In this document: piece by piece, positions 33,589-41,636 of the stretch | How the letters are laid out: the number at the start of each line of letters is the position of its first letter | How positions within the stretch are numbered: the stretch's first letter is position 1 | Origin: JBDTES01 sp039922435 | GTDB lineage: Bacteria > Patescibacteriota > Saccharimonadia > Saccharimonadales > UBA4665 | NCBI GenBank assembly: GCA_039922435.1 | Contig: JBDTES010000018.1 | Location: 44,007-108,006 of the forward strand | Length of the DNA stretch: 64,000 nucleotides | Direction: 5' to 3' | Program-made: the position numbers and the translations under genes | Notes under the pieces: model-generated | What the model saw: the letters and a program-made list of their open reading frames with translations, nothing else | Told to the model about the DNA's origin: nothing | Databases searched by the model: none

Positions 33589-33762
33589 TTATAACCTATT
33601 GAGGTGGCTGCGGCGCGAAAGTGCTGCCAGAACTACTGTCTCGGGTGAATGGGTCAATGGACTAACTTCATGCGGCATGATAGTTTCTCCGGCGTCTAAA
33701 CGTGCTTGTATAGCGTTTATATTATCCCAACGTTCCTCAATAGATATTATTCTGTTTTCCAT
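33589..33762 (-). CDS. Small 57-aa protein between the attenuator and trpS
   Basis: The ORF has a strong AAGGAGAT SD at 33773-33779 and encodes a 57-aa soluble product beginning MENRIISIEERWDNINAI. No family is recognised. Its SD lies about 12 nt after the U-tract of the attenuator hairpin, so its expression should depend directly on attenuation. The stop codon overlaps the trpS -10 box. The plus-strand frame over the same region has no initiation signal. Confidence 0.65.
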   Translation of the reverse strand: MENRIISIEERWDNINAIQARLDAGETIMPHEVSPLTHSPETVVLAALSRRSHLNRL

Positions 33763-33790
33763 TTTAGTTTATCTCCTTAGATATTTAATT

Positions 33791-33861
33791 TTAAAAACCG
33801 CCTGGGTGGCGGTTTAATCTCTAAGTTCAAATTCGTTTTAACGCACAGAACAAACCGCCAC
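33791..33861 (-). promoter_or_regulatory. Transcription attenuator with mutually exclusive hairpins
   Basis: On the minus strand three segments compete. Segment A GTGGCGGTTT (33852-33861) is perfectly complementary over 10 nt to segment B AAACCGCCAC (33806-33815). B can instead pair with segment C GGCGGTT (33796-33802) to make a terminator stem with a 5-nt loop followed by five U (33793-33797). Segment A lies inside a 23-codon leader ORF. A ribosome reading through A would free B to terminate; stalling earlier would allow A:B antitermination. Confidence 0.7.
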
Positions 33862-33909
33862 AGTAGTGTCGGTAAAATAATAAGCATTGTCCTGTATCAA
33901 ATTCGGCAT
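33838..33909 (-). CDS. Putative 23-aa leader peptide of the attenuator
   Basis: ATG at 33909 and TAA at 33838 frame a 23-codon ORF reading MPNLIQDNAYYFTDTT then VAVCSVR. A promoter TTGTTT (33940-33945), 17 bp, TACATT (33917-33922) places the transcription start at or next to the ATG, so the leader peptide mRNA is leaderless. It has two adjacent Tyr codons and a Phe but no Trp codon, so the sensed signal is unclear. Confidence 0.5.
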   Translation of the reverse strand: MPNLIQDNAYYFTDTTVAVCSVR

Positions 33910-33928
33910 GACTTACAATGTACTACAT

Positions 33929-33965
33929 TTAAAGATAAAAAACAAAACTCCCCTAATAGGAGAGT
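33929..33965 (-). terminator. Intrinsic terminator of the rpsI operon
   Basis: ACTCTCC/GGGGAGT on the minus strand (33959-33965 with 33947-33953, one G-U, 5-nt loop) is followed by a U-rich stretch interrupted by G and A. It lies 23 bp after the rpsI stop and overlaps the -35 box of the leader-peptide promoter. Confidence 0.8.
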
Positions 33966-33987
33966 CTCGTTGATATATAGAAGTTGC

Positions 33988-34392
33988 TTAACGCTTAGTG
34001 AACTGGCGTTGTTTGCGAGCACCCTTGAGGCCATACTTCTTGCGCTCGCGCTCGCGGGAGTCGCGGCTCAGGAGTTCGGCCCGCTTCAGTGTGCTCTTGT
34101 AATCGCCATTGAGCTCGACTAGGGCTTTAGCGATGCCAAGGCGAATTGCGTCGGCCTGGCCGACATGTCCACCGCCACTAACGCGGACACTAATATCAAA
34201 CTTATTAGCTAGCTCTAGCACCGTAAATGGGGCTTGCAGAACCTCTAAGAGTGACTTGCTGTCAGCAAAATACTCTTCGGCTGTATGCTCATTGATAACA
34301 ATCGCACCCTTGCCAGGTTGTAAACGAACTCTAGCGGTAGCCGTTTTGCGGCGGCCGAGAGCGTAAAAATAGGTCTTCTTAGTATCAGCCAT
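33988..34392 (-). CDS. rpsI: Ribosomal protein S9
   Basis: S9 of the small subunit, whose C-terminal tail reaches the P-site tRNA. YALGRRKTATARVRLQPGKG begins the family signature, SGGGHVGQADAIRLGIAKAL is the central motif, and the tail ends KGARKQRQFTKR with the conserved terminal KR. It overlaps the rplM stop by one base and is the last gene of the alpha operon, followed by a terminator. Confidence 0.98.
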   Translation of the reverse strand: MADTKKTYFYALGRRKTATARVRLQPGKGAIVINEHTAEEYFADSKSLLEVLQAPFTVLELANKFDISVRVSGGGHVGQADAIRLGIAKALVELNGDYKSTLKRAELLSRDSRERERKKYGLKGARKQRQFTKR

Positions 34393-34835
34393 TACTTCTT
34401 ATCTCCACTTATAGACAATTTAACAGGTTTCTGAGCGGCGTGGTTGTGCTCGGCGCCCTTATAGATTTTAAGGCGATTAAGTCGACCATCGCGTAGTTTG
34501 TTGACCGGCAACATACCGCGAATAGCTTCAAAAACTGCCCGAGTTGAATCTTTTCCCATGACATCTCGCAGGCTAGCTTCGTGTAGACCACCTGGGTAAC
34601 CACTGTGACGATAGTACATCTTGGCCTTGAGCTTATCACCGGTAACGACTAGTTTATCTGAATTGATGACAACAACGTTATCACCGCAATCAATGTGAGC
34701 CGTAAATTGCGGCTTGCCTTTGCCGGTCAGCAGTGTAGCAACTTTTGTAGCCAATCTACCTAAAGGTGCTTCAGAAGCATCAAGTACATACCAGGCCCTA
34801 GTTACATCACTTGGTTTTGCGCTGTAGGTTTTCAT
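34392..34835 (-). CDS. rplM: Ribosomal protein L13
   Basis: L13 of the large subunit. YVLDASEAPLGRLATKVATLLTGKGKP and the late VNKLRDGRLNRLKIYKGAEHNH are characteristic. It overlaps both neighbours by one base (rplQ stop and rpsI start), as expected in the alpha-operon tail. Length 147 aa is normal. Confidence 0.98.
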   Translation of the reverse strand: MKTYSAKPSDVTRAWYVLDASEAPLGRLATKVATLLTGKGKPQFTAHIDCGDNVVVINSDKLVVTGDKLKAKMYYRHSGYPGGLHEASLRDVMGKDSTRAVFEAIRGMLPVNKLRDGRLNRLKIYKGAEHNHAAQKPVKLSISGDKK

Positions 34836-35326
34836 TATTTAGACTCCTTTGCGGGCTTTGCAGTAGCTTTGGGTTTGTCGGCATTAGGCTTAGAGACTAC
34901 AGCTTCCGTAACCTCGGCCGGCTTAGCGACAGCTGTTGCTGCAGACTTGGCCACTGGTGCATCCTTAAGATCGTCAACAAAACTAACTCGGGCTAGCATG
35001 GCGTTATCACCACGGCGAGTACCAGTCCTGACGACTCGCAAATGACCGCTGGTGCGACCTTTTAGTTTAGGAGCAATCTCGTCAACTAGTTTGTGAGCTG
35101 AACCAACTGTCTGTAAGCCGCTAACGACTTGGCGACGATTATGTAAATCGCCGACTTTAGCCTTAGTTATAAGCTTTTCGACATAAGGAACTATCTCTTT
35201 AGCCTTAAACAGGGTAGTTTCGATTGATTCGTGCTTAACCAAAGACTCTGCCAAGCTTTTAATAAGTGCTCGACGTTGGTCTGTCTCTCGATTGAACTTT
35301 CGTCCTTTATATCCGTGACGGTGCAT
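34835..35326 (-). CDS. rplQ: Ribosomal protein L17 with an Ala/Lys-rich tail
   Basis: L17 core (1-115): MHRHGYKGRKFNRETDQRRALIKSLAESLVKHESIETT, then LRVVRTGTRRGDNAMLARVSFV. The final 45 residues are a low-complexity Ala/Lys/Pro extension, giving 163 aa against about 118-127. One base separates it from rpoA. The tail is probably disordered and could contact rRNA or membrane. Confidence 0.97.
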   Translation of the reverse strand: MHRHGYKGRKFNRETDQRRALIKSLAESLVKHESIETTLFKAKEIVPYVEKLITKAKVGDLHNRRQVVSGLQTVGSAHKLVDEIAPKLKGRTSGHLRVVRTGTRRGDNAMLARVSFVDDLKDAPVAKSAATAVAKPAEVTEAVVSKPNADKPKATAKPAKESK

Positions 35327-35327
35327 A

Positions 35328-36284
35328 CTAGAGCTCCAACTCCGCCAACTTATCTTTAACTTCGTCTAAGGCTTTGCTGCCAAAGCCCTTTAAATCACGT
35401 AATTCTACGTCACTAAGTGCAAACAAGTCCTGGATAGTCTGAATATCGTTATTAATTAGAGCGTTGGTTGTTCGAGCGCTCAAATTAAGATCTTCGATAG
35501 AAGTATTCAAAACAGAACTTCCATCGGCTAGGTCGCCACCAGGTCCATTCTCTAATTCGTTACCGGTATCAGCTGTAAGTGGCAATGGTGCGACAACGCG
35601 GGTTGAGCCAGCTAACGCCGTGTATTGATTGACTAAAATCGCAGCAGCTTCTTCAAAAGCGTCTCGTGGTGTAATAGTTCCATCGGTATCAATTGAGATA
35701 ATTAACTTATCTAGGTCAGTAACCTGACCAACACGAGTGTTCTCAACCTTATAACGAACTCGCAGGACTGGGCTAAAGATAGCATCTAGAGCTACGTGGT
35801 CACTGGCTTTCTTGGCGGTCCCTTCTTCGATAGTTCGGTAACCACGGCCAGTATCAACGACTAAGTCCATAACAAAGCTAGCCTTGTCGTCATCGATAGT
35901 TGCAATTGGGTGATCACCATTAACAACTTCGACATCAGAAGATACTTGAATATCCTTAGCCGTAATTGGGCCCTTACCTTTTTTGACAATCCTAAGTTCG
36001 AGCGGCTTGTCATCATAAACTCGGAAGCGAACGCCCTTCAAATTGAGCATTATAGCGACTATATCCTCTTTAATACCTGGTACGGTTGTAAATTCGTGGG
36101 TTACGCCCTCAATTTTAAAGCTCGTAATAGCTGCACCCGAGATACTAGATAGCAAGACTCGACGCAAGGAGTTACCAAGTGTCATACCGTAGCCGCTCTG
36201 AAGCGGTTCTACTGTAAAAGTACTCGAGGTATCACTGTGGTCATCGACCGCTACTAGTCCTGGTGTGTGAATCATTTTTGACAT
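35328..36284 (-). CDS. rpoA: RNA polymerase alpha subunit
   Basis: The alpha NTD (about 1-235) includes the TLGNSLRRVLLSSISGAAITS dimerisation helix. A variable acidic linker follows. The CTD (about 255-318) has the helix-hairpin-helix region EDLNLSARTTNALINNDIQTIQDL and ends LKGFGSKALDEVKDKLAEL. Both halves are intact, so UP-element and activator contacts are possible. It follows rpsD by 16 bp with GGAGAA before the start region. Confidence 0.98.
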   Translation of the reverse strand: MSKMIHTPGLVAVDDHSDTSSTFTVEPLQSGYGMTLGNSLRRVLLSSISGAAITSFKIEGVTHEFTTVPGIKEDIVAIMLNLKGVRFRVYDDKPLELRIVKKGKGPITAKDIQVSSDVEVVNGDHPIATIDDDKASFVMDLVVDTGRGYRTIEEGTAKKASDHVALDAIFSPVLRVRYKVENTRVGQVTDLDKLIISIDTDGTITPRDAFEEAAAILVNQYTALAGSTRVVAPLPLTADTGNELENGPGGDLADGSSVLNTSIEDLNLSARTTNALINNDIQTIQDLFALSDVELRDLKGFGSKALDEVKDKLAELEL

Positions 36285-36300
36285 GTGCGTGTATTCTCCT

Positions 36301-36921
36301 TTAACGCGAGTAATATTCGACGATTAATTGTTCATTGATATCCGGCTCGGCGTCGTCGCGCATAGGCAGACCTGAAACTTTAGTCTCAAATTTCTTGCGA
36401 TTGACTTGCAGCCAGGACGGAACCTCTGAAGGTGCCGGGCTTGTATCATCAATACTCTTGAAATAACTATTCAGTTGGCTCTTAGGCCGCAAACTTATGA
36501 CATCAGTTGCCTTTAGGCGGATTGATGGGATATCAACCCGGCGGTCGTTGAGCATAAAGTGACCGTGAGAAACCAGTTGACGAGCCCCGCGACGGCTAGG
36601 CGCAAAGCCAGCTCTGTAAATGGCGTTGTCAAGACGTTGTTCGAGGAATCTAAGCAAAATTTCGCCAGATTGACCTTGGGCCCGATCGGCTTCCTTCATT
36701 AGGTTGGAGAACTGCTTTTCAAGTAAGCCATAAAGTCGTTTAACCTTTTGCTTCTCACGTAGCTGCAAAGCGTATTGACTAGGCTTGTTACGAGAATTAC
36801 GGCCAGTCGTAACTTGACCTGGCATACCAGTACGTTTGACTAAAGCCTTGTGGGCCTTAGGATGAAGAGCATAACCCTCCCGGCGTGACATTTTAACAAT
36901 AGAACCTCTATCTCGTGCCAT
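36301..36921 (-). CDS. rpsD: Ribosomal protein S4, zinc-free form
   Basis: S4 nucleates 30S assembly. The N-terminal domain has the KPSQYALQLREKQKVKRLYG motif. The S4 RNA-binding domain (about 93-155) reads RLDNAIYRAGFAPSRRGARQLVSHGHFMLN. The N-terminal Cys cluster of zinc-binding S4 is absent. It lies 3 bp after rpsK. Confidence 0.98.
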   Translation of the reverse strand: MARDRGSIVKMSRREGYALHPKAHKALVKRTGMPGQVTTGRNSRNKPSQYALQLREKQKVKRLYGLLEKQFSNLMKEADRAQGQSGEILLRFLEQRLDNAIYRAGFAPSRRGARQLVSHGHFMLNDRRVDIPSIRLKATDVISLRPKSQLNSYFKSIDDTSPAPSEVPSWLQVNRKKFETKVSGLPMRDDAEPDINEQLIVEYYSR

Positions 36922-36924
36922 GGT

Positions 36925-37344
36925 TTAAACCCTCCGGGCTTTCTTGGGTCGTACTCCACCATGTGGGACCCCAGTTACGTCAGCAATACTATCAACTTGA
37001 ATGCTCAGGCCCTGCAGAGCTCGGACAGCCGCATCGCGGCCCAGACCAACACCCTTTAGGTAAACATTCACTTTAGATAGTCCATAAGTCTGTTTAACAC
37101 TGTTGCCAGCCTTTTCGGTAGCGATTTGGGCAGCATAGGCTGTACCTTTCTTGGAACCGCGAAAACCACAGGCGCCTGAACTAGAGTGTGCCAAAGCTCC
37201 ACCCTGGAGATCAGTAAAGGTAATAATCGTGTTATTGAAGGTTGCCTGGACATGCATTTGTCCAGCCGGTACGCTGCGCTTAGCTTTTTTCTTCTTAGTA
37301 GAAGGAGTCTTGGCAGTGGTAGTATTTGCAGGTGCGTCCGCCAT
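36925..37344 (-). CDS. rpsK: Ribosomal protein S11
   Basis: S11 lines the platform near the mRNA exit. NNTIITFTDLQGGALAHSSSGACGFRGSKKGTAYAAQ begins the core and the closing DVTGVPHGGVRPKKARRV is highly conserved. About 20 extra Lys/Thr/Ala residues precede the core. AAAGGAG lies 8 nt upstream of the ATG. Confidence 0.98.
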   Translation of the reverse strand: MADAPANTTTAKTPSTKKKKAKRSVPAGQMHVQATFNNTIITFTDLQGGALAHSSSGACGFRGSKKGTAYAAQIATEKAGNSVKQTYGLSKVNVYLKGVGLGRDAAVRALQGLSIQVDSIADVTGVPHGGVRPKKARRV

Positions 37345-37403
37345 TTATATGCTCCTTTCTATCGCAAAATTAGCGATAACATTAAAGTTCAAAGTTAGTA
37401 TTA

Positions 37404-37790
37404 TCATGTCTTGCTCGCAACTTTCTTAGCAGTTCCACCAACAGTCACTTTTTTACCACGCCGCGTTCGAGCGTTAGTCTTAGTGCGCTGGCCATGGCCT
37501 GGCAAGTTTTGCTTATGTCTAATACCTCGGTAGGAATTGATATCCTTCAACCTTTTAATATTACCGCTAACGATACGCTGAAGTTCACCCTCAACAGTAT
37601 ATTTATCATTGATATGATCTTGAATCCGAGCAATCTCGGCATCGGTTAGGTCTTTAGTCCGAACCGTCAAATCAACTTTGGCCGCATTCAGTATCTGAAC
37701 GGATGTCTTAGGACCAATTCCATAGACATAGGTTAGTGATATCTGTATCTGCTTCTCACTTGGGATAGTTACACCAGAAATTCTTGCCAT
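37404..37790 (-). CDS. rpsM: Ribosomal protein S13
   Basis: S13 contacts the P-site tRNA and the 50S bridge. MARISGVTIPSEKQIQISLTYVYGIGP opens the protein, and YRGIRHKQNLPGHGQRTKTNARTRRG is the conserved basic part. The tail is basic. Its ATG is 2 bp after the rpmJ stop. Confidence 0.98.
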   Translation of the reverse strand: MARISGVTIPSEKQIQISLTYVYGIGPKTSVQILNAAKVDLTVRTKDLTDAEIARIQDHINDKYTVEGELQRIVSGNIKRLKDINSYRGIRHKQNLPGHGQRTKTNARTRRGKKVTVGGTAKKVASKT

Positions 37791-37792
37791 AG

Positions 37793-37909
37793 TTAACCCT
37801 GCCTCTGCTTATGCTTTGGCTTAAACTTATTAATAACGTAGACACGGCCCTTGCGACGAACAATCTTATCGTCTGGGCTAATCTTTTTGACACTTGCACG
37901 TACTTTCAT
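37793..37909 (-). CDS. rpmJ: Ribosomal protein L36, zinc-free form
   Basis: The 38-aa product begins [20 protein letters not shown] and ends [10 protein letters not shown], aligning end to end with L36. The three zinc Cys of the common form are replaced (Ser, Asp and Asn), leaving only the His. The start at 37909 matches the family; another ATG lies three codons upstream (37918) only 2 nt from AAAGGAG, which fits the internal start better. It is the first gene of the rpmJ-rpsM-rpsK-rpsD-rpoA-rplQ-rplM-rpsI operon. Confidence 0.93.
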   Translation of the reverse strand: MKVRASVKKISPDDKIVRRKGRVYVINKFKPKHKQRQG

Positions 37910-37992
37910 ACGGATCATTGCTCCTTTATATTCGCAATAACGCTACTGCTTAAAATTTTAATAATGTGGCCCGTCTTGAGCCTTTATACCAC

Positions 37993-38022
37993 GATATACC
38001 GTGAGCCAGCTGATTCGTACAA
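37993..38022 (-). promoter_or_regulatory. Candidate promoter of the rpmJ-rpoA operon
   Basis: TTGTAC (38017-38022) and TATATC (37993-37998) on the minus strand are 18 bp apart, in the 174-bp gap between infA and rpmJ. A CACG/CGTG dyad overlaps the -10 box. No terminator is evident after infA, so read-through from infA is also possible. Confidence 0.4.
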
Positions 38023-38083
38023 TCCCGTTTTAAAGGTTTCAGTCCTAACATTAGACAAACAATATACCATTCTTTATAAAGGT

Positions 38084-38305
38084 TCAGGATTTGCGATAGG
38101 TGATTCTACCCTTACTGAGATCGTAAGGAGTCAACTCAACCGTCACGCTATCTCCGGGAACAATACGGATAAAGTGTTTCCGCATCTTACCGGCGACGTG
38201 AGCTATAATCTCATGGCCGTTCTCGAGTTTAACACGAAACTGAGTGCCTGGTAAGGTCTCAGTTATCGTCCCTGTTAGCTCGATTACTTCTTTATTAACT
38301 GCCAT
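38084..38305 (-). CDS. infA: Translation initiation factor IF-1
   Basis: This single OB-fold protein binds the 30S A site. [42 protein letters not shown] and [21 protein letters not shown] are typical. Length 73 aa is normal. Its own promoter (38323-38352) lies upstream. Confidence 0.97.
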   Translation of the reverse strand: MAVNKEVIELTGTITETLPGTQFRVKLENGHEIIAHVAGKMRKHFIRIVPGDSVTVELTPYDLSKGRITYRKS

Positions 38306-38322
38306 AGATATAACAAGGGGTT

Positions 38323-38352
38323 ATTATAGCAGTATTTACAGCACTATGTAAA
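38323..38352 (-). promoter_or_regulatory. infA promoter
   Basis: TTTACA (38347-38352) and a perfect TATAAT (38323-38328) on the minus strand are 18 bp apart. The transcription start near 38316 gives an 11-nt leader to the ATG. Confidence 0.7.
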
Positions 38353-38407
38353 GAGTTTTATGAATTTTCTTCTCTTTAGGGAAAATATAGCCTATTCAGT
38401 ATTATGA

Positions 38408-39928
38408 TTATTTGGTCTTCTTAGACTTTTTTCGACTAGAAAGTAAGTGCATCCGACGATGCTTTGTTTCACTAATTTCACCATTCTCATCACCAGGGAC
38501 CACGGCATCGTAAAAGAAATCATCCTTCTGGTATTGATCATACGTAACCATTAGTGCCCGTGATTCGAGAGCTCTGAGTGTCTGAAGCGATACTGACACA
38601 AGGATTAGAATACTTGTTCCACCTATCGCGATATCGCTTACTAGGAATATCTGAGCAATAATCGGCATCAAGGCTAGCAAACCTAAGCTAACAGCCCCAA
38701 ACAAGGTCAGTCGGTTAACTGTCTTGCTGAGATATTTTTCGGTCTGTTTACCGCTACGCACTCCCTCGATAAAGCCACCTTGCTTTTGTAGATTCTCGGC
38801 AATCTCTTGGCTATTGAAGGTAATACTGGTGTAGAAGAACGTAAAGATAAAGACTAAGAAGAAGTAAGTAGCCGGATAAATATACGGAATCCAACCGCCT
38901 TGGGCAAACGATTGAGCTGACGGGTTCTGGAACCAAAGACCTAGATTAGTGCCCAAGTGCTGCATTCCTAGGTTATGCGAAGCCTTCATTAGCTGTCCAA
39001 CGAAGCTAGGTACGCTCAGGAAGGCTATAGCAAAGATAATTGGAATCACTCCAGCTGTAATCATTTTGACCGGCAGAGTAGTTGTAACGCCGCCGTAGGC
39101 TCGATTACCCTGGACCCGTTTAGCGTAGTTAACGGTTAAGCGTTTGGAAGCTTCATTGAGCATAACTACCATCCACGTCACTAATATTACCGAGACAAGA
39201 ATTATTACGCCATACCAAAACGCCTTGGCGTTGATTGGTAGCGTTAGTCCGAAGACGTTCCATTTGTCGGTCTTATCATAAACCGCACCAGCAATACTAC
39301 TAATCGTACCAGGCAGGCTACTGACAATACCGACTGTAATTATAAGAGAAATACCATTCCCAACCGATTGTTCAGTAACAAGTTCGCCGAGCCACATCAG
39401 CATCATTGATCCACCGGTCAGGGCACCTATCATAAGAACCCACTGCATAATTGAGGTATTAGCCGTAATATCACCGATGCCACCAATCTGTTGAGCTGAC
39501 TGTCTGACTAGGTAAATAGCCCCAACTGACTGAATTATAGCTAGCGGGAAAGTCAACAGACGAGTGTACTGATTGATAGTCTTTTGACCAGACTCACCTT
39601 CTTTATGGAGGGCCTCAAGTTTTGGAATAGCCTTAGTCAGAAGCTGCATAATAATACTGGCGTTAATGTATGGACCAAGCCCAGCAATCATGATTGAGAA
39701 GTTAGCCAAGGCTCCTCCGGAAAGTACGTTTATAAAGCTCAGCAATTGGGAAGAGTTCTGACCTTGAGTGAATAGGTTCTGTAAAACTTGCTTTAGAGTT
39801 TCAGGATCGGCCAACGGAACTGGGACGTGCGCCAAGATACGGAAAACCAGCATAATGCCAAGGACAGCATAAATACGTTTACGCATTTCTTTCTCTTTGA
39901 GCGACCGCCCAATAACTTTCCAGTTCAC
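38408..39928 (-). CDS. secY: Preprotein translocase subunit SecY
   Basis: The main channel of the Sec translocon. About ten membrane helices are visible across 506 aa. Family motifs include FSIMIAGLGPYINASIIMQLL, GESGQKTINQYTRLLT and the cytoplasmic loop NEASKRLTVNYAKR. The C-terminal tail is longer and more charged than in E. coli. It follows rplO by about 210 bp, much more than is usual in the spc operon, and no adk or map gene follows. Confidence 0.97.
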   Translation of the reverse strand: MNWKVIGRSLKEKEMRKRIYAVLGIMLVFRILAHVPVPLADPETLKQVLQNLFTQGQNSSQLLSFINVLSGGALANFSIMIAGLGPYINASIIMQLLTKAIPKLEALHKEGESGQKTINQYTRLLTFPLAIIQSVGAIYLVRQSAQQIGGIGDITANTSIMQWVLMIGALTGGSMMLMWLGELVTEQSVGNGISLIITVGIVSSLPGTISSIAGAVYDKTDKWNVFGLTLPINAKAFWYGVIILVSVILVTWMVVMLNEASKRLTVNYAKRVQGNRAYGGVTTTLPVKMITAGVIPIIFAIAFLSVPSFVGQLMKASHNLGMQHLGTNLGLWFQNPSAQSFAQGGWIPYIYPATYFFLVFIFTFFYTSITFNSQEIAENLQKQGGFIEGVRSGKQTEKYLSKTVNRLTLFGAVSLGLLALMPIIAQIFLVSDIAIGGTSILILVSVSLQTLRALESRALMVTYDQYQKDDFFYDAVVPGDENGEISETKHRRMHLLSSRKKSKKTK

Positions 39929-40137
39929 TTTTGGTTTAAACCTCTTTTAACCCATACTTAATATTTCAAGAATTCTGTTGCAGTATACAGGCTTTTTGCC
40001 TACCTAGTAAATAGCCTACACCCAAGATCTGGGCTTATTCGTTGTAATTATTTCAATTAAGATACCAACATCAATTAATTGATCGCAAAATTAATATTCA
40101 ACTATTAAGGTTACAACTCTATATTATTAAAGAATTA
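39929..40137 (-). other. AT-rich rplO-secY intergenic region with dyads
   Basis: This 209-bp spacer holds a perfect 14-bp palindrome ATCAATTAATTGAT (40070-40083), a CCCAGATCTTGGG-type dyad (40021-40033), and a repeated GTAGGC element near 39995-40016. I see no consensus promoter that I would defend and no U-tract terminator after rplO. It may hold a secY promoter or an mRNA processing site. Confidence 0.35.
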
Positions 40138-40611
40138 TTACTTACTAGATTTCTTAGTTCGGGTAACGGGACGACCGAGCCTCGGAGTCTTCTCAAAGCT
40201 TCCACCAGCTTCCTGGATTGCCACGACAGACGTCTTGGACGCTTGAGGCAGCTTGACCTCAACTTTAGTAGTCAGCTCGCCTCGACATAGAAGCTTAACG
40301 GTTACATAAGGATTGCTAATTAATCCTTTGTCGGCTAAAACAGTACTATCTACTAAGGCACCTAGGCTGTTTAGTTGATCTGTAAAGATTACTTCGGCAG
40401 GTGTCTTGTGGCTTTTAAAGCCACGTAGCTTCGGTAGACGCTGCATGAGAGGGTTCTGACCACCCTCAAAGCCTGGGTTGGCCGAAGAGCCAGTTCTAGA
40501 GCCTTGACCTTTGGTACCGCGTCCAGCGGTTTTGCCGCGACCAGCCGCAATACCACGACCTACTCGTTGAGCAGATTTTCTTGGTTTAGTCTGAAATTCG
40601 TGAAACTTCAT
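40138..40611 (-). CDS. rplO: Ribosomal protein L15
   Basis: L15 of the large subunit. The glycine/arginine-rich start RVGRGIAAGRGKTAGRGTKGQGSR and GFEGGQNPLMQRLPKLRGF are the family signature. It overlaps the rpsE stop by one base. rpmD (L30), which usually sits between rpsE and rplO, is absent. Confidence 0.97.
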   Translation of the reverse strand: MKFHEFQTKPRKSAQRVGRGIAAGRGKTAGRGTKGQGSRTGSSANPGFEGGQNPLMQRLPKLRGFKSHKTPAEVIFTDQLNSLGALVDSTVLADKGLISNPYVTVKLLCRGELTTKVEVKLPQASKTSVVAIQEAGGSFEKTPRLGRPVTRTKKSSK

Positions 40612-41276
40612 TATTTCTTAACCTCCTTTGCAACAGGTGCCTCGACTGGCTTATTAGTCTCTGTTTTAGAATTTGATTTAGATTTCGATGCAGTTTGCTT
40701 CGTTGTCACCCAATCTTTACTACTAACTAAGCTCTCTAATGCAGCAATTGTAGCGTAAGCCGTGTTGGCTTTGTTAGCAGATCCTAGGGATTTGGACAGT
40801 ACATTACTAACACCAGCAACCTCTAGAATAGTCCGAACTACACCACCAGCAATTAGGCCGGTACCAGCACTAGCTGGTTTGATCAGAATATGAGATCCAC
40901 CAATCTTACCTTCAGCTGAATGCGGTAATGTACCCTTGTATAACTTAACAATAACCATTCGTTTCTTTGCTACTTCGGTTGCCTTAGTAACGGCCGCCGT
41001 CACATCAGCCCCTTTAGCAATTCCGATACCAATTTTACCTTTGTGGTCTCCCGCTACAACCAGGGCGCGGAAGCGGAAGCGCCGTCCACCCTTAACCACT
41101 CGAGCGACACGGTCAATATTAACGATTCGTTCGTCAAATTGTTTTTCTTCGACAGGTCCACGAGGTCCAGGACCACGGCGACGCCCAGCTGAACGGTTAT
41201 TCTCACTACTATAAGACGTTGCAGCTACAGCTTTGGTAGCTGGAGCCTGAGTCGGATTGTTACTTGCTTCTGCCAT
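40611..41276 (-). CDS. rpsE: Ribosomal protein S5 with extended termini
   Basis: The S5 core spans about 45-195: IDRVARVVKGGRRFRFRALVVAGDHKGKIGIG is the double-stranded RNA-binding segment and SKSLGSANKANTAYATIAAL is near the end. About 45 N-terminal and 25 C-terminal low-complexity residues bring it to 221 aa, against about 165. It follows rplR by one base. Confidence 0.97.
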   Translation of the reverse strand: MAEASNNPTQAPATKAVAATSYSSENNRSAGRRRGPGPRGPVEEKQFDERIVNIDRVARVVKGGRRFRFRALVVAGDHKGKIGIGIAKGADVTAAVTKATEVAKKRMVIVKLYKGTLPHSAEGKIGGSHILIKPASAGTGLIAGGVVRTILEVAGVSNVLSKSLGSANKANTAYATIAALESLVSSKDWVTTKQTASKSKSNSKTETNKPVEAPVAKEVKK

Positions 41277-41277
41277 G

Positions 41278-41634
41278 TTAGAACTCCAGTCCTTCCTGGC
41301 GAGCAGCCTCGGCTAAGGCTTTAACTCGACCATGATATTTACGACCTCCACGGTCAAACACAATTTTACTAATCTTAGATGCTTTAGCCTTCTTGGCTAT
41401 CTCGGCACCTGTCCAAGCGGCTTTATCGGTCATAGTCGTTCCGGTAGATTTTTGACCAACTGTCGATACTGCTATTAGGGTGCGGTGAGCATCGTCGTCA
41501 ATCATCTGAGCGCTAATGTGTCTACTACTAATATGAACACTCAGCCGAGGGCGATCTGCCGTACCTTGGATAGTAGATCGGATACGATTTTTTCTAAGGG
41601 TTCGGTTCTTTAATTTGAGTACTAAGCTATTCAT
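41278..41634 (-). CDS. rplR: Ribosomal protein L18
   Basis: L18 binds 5S rRNA. RIRSTIQGTADRPRLSVHISSRHISAQMIDD and the closing FDRGGRKYHGRVKALAEAARQEGLEF are typical. Length 118 aa is normal, with 2-bp spacing to rplF. Confidence 0.97.
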   Translation of the reverse strand: MNSLVLKLKNRTLRKNRIRSTIQGTADRPRLSVHISSRHISAQMIDDDAHRTLIAVSTVGQKSTGTTMTDKAAWTGAEIAKKAKASKISKIVFDRGGRKYHGRVKALAEAARQEGLEF

Positions 41635-41636
41635 GA

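Noticed and set aside
33518..33817. 99-aa plus-strand frame near trpS
   Set aside because: It is antisense to the 57-aa ORF, which has a strong SD, and to the attenuator.
37811..38254. 147-aa plus-strand frame
   Set aside because: It covers rpmJ, the promoter region and infA on the other strand; those two genes are certain by homology.
40070..40083. Perfect ATCAATTAATTGAT palindrome as a named operator
   Set aside because: Short AT-rich palindromes are common by chance in AT-rich spacers, so it is listed only as part of the intergenic description.
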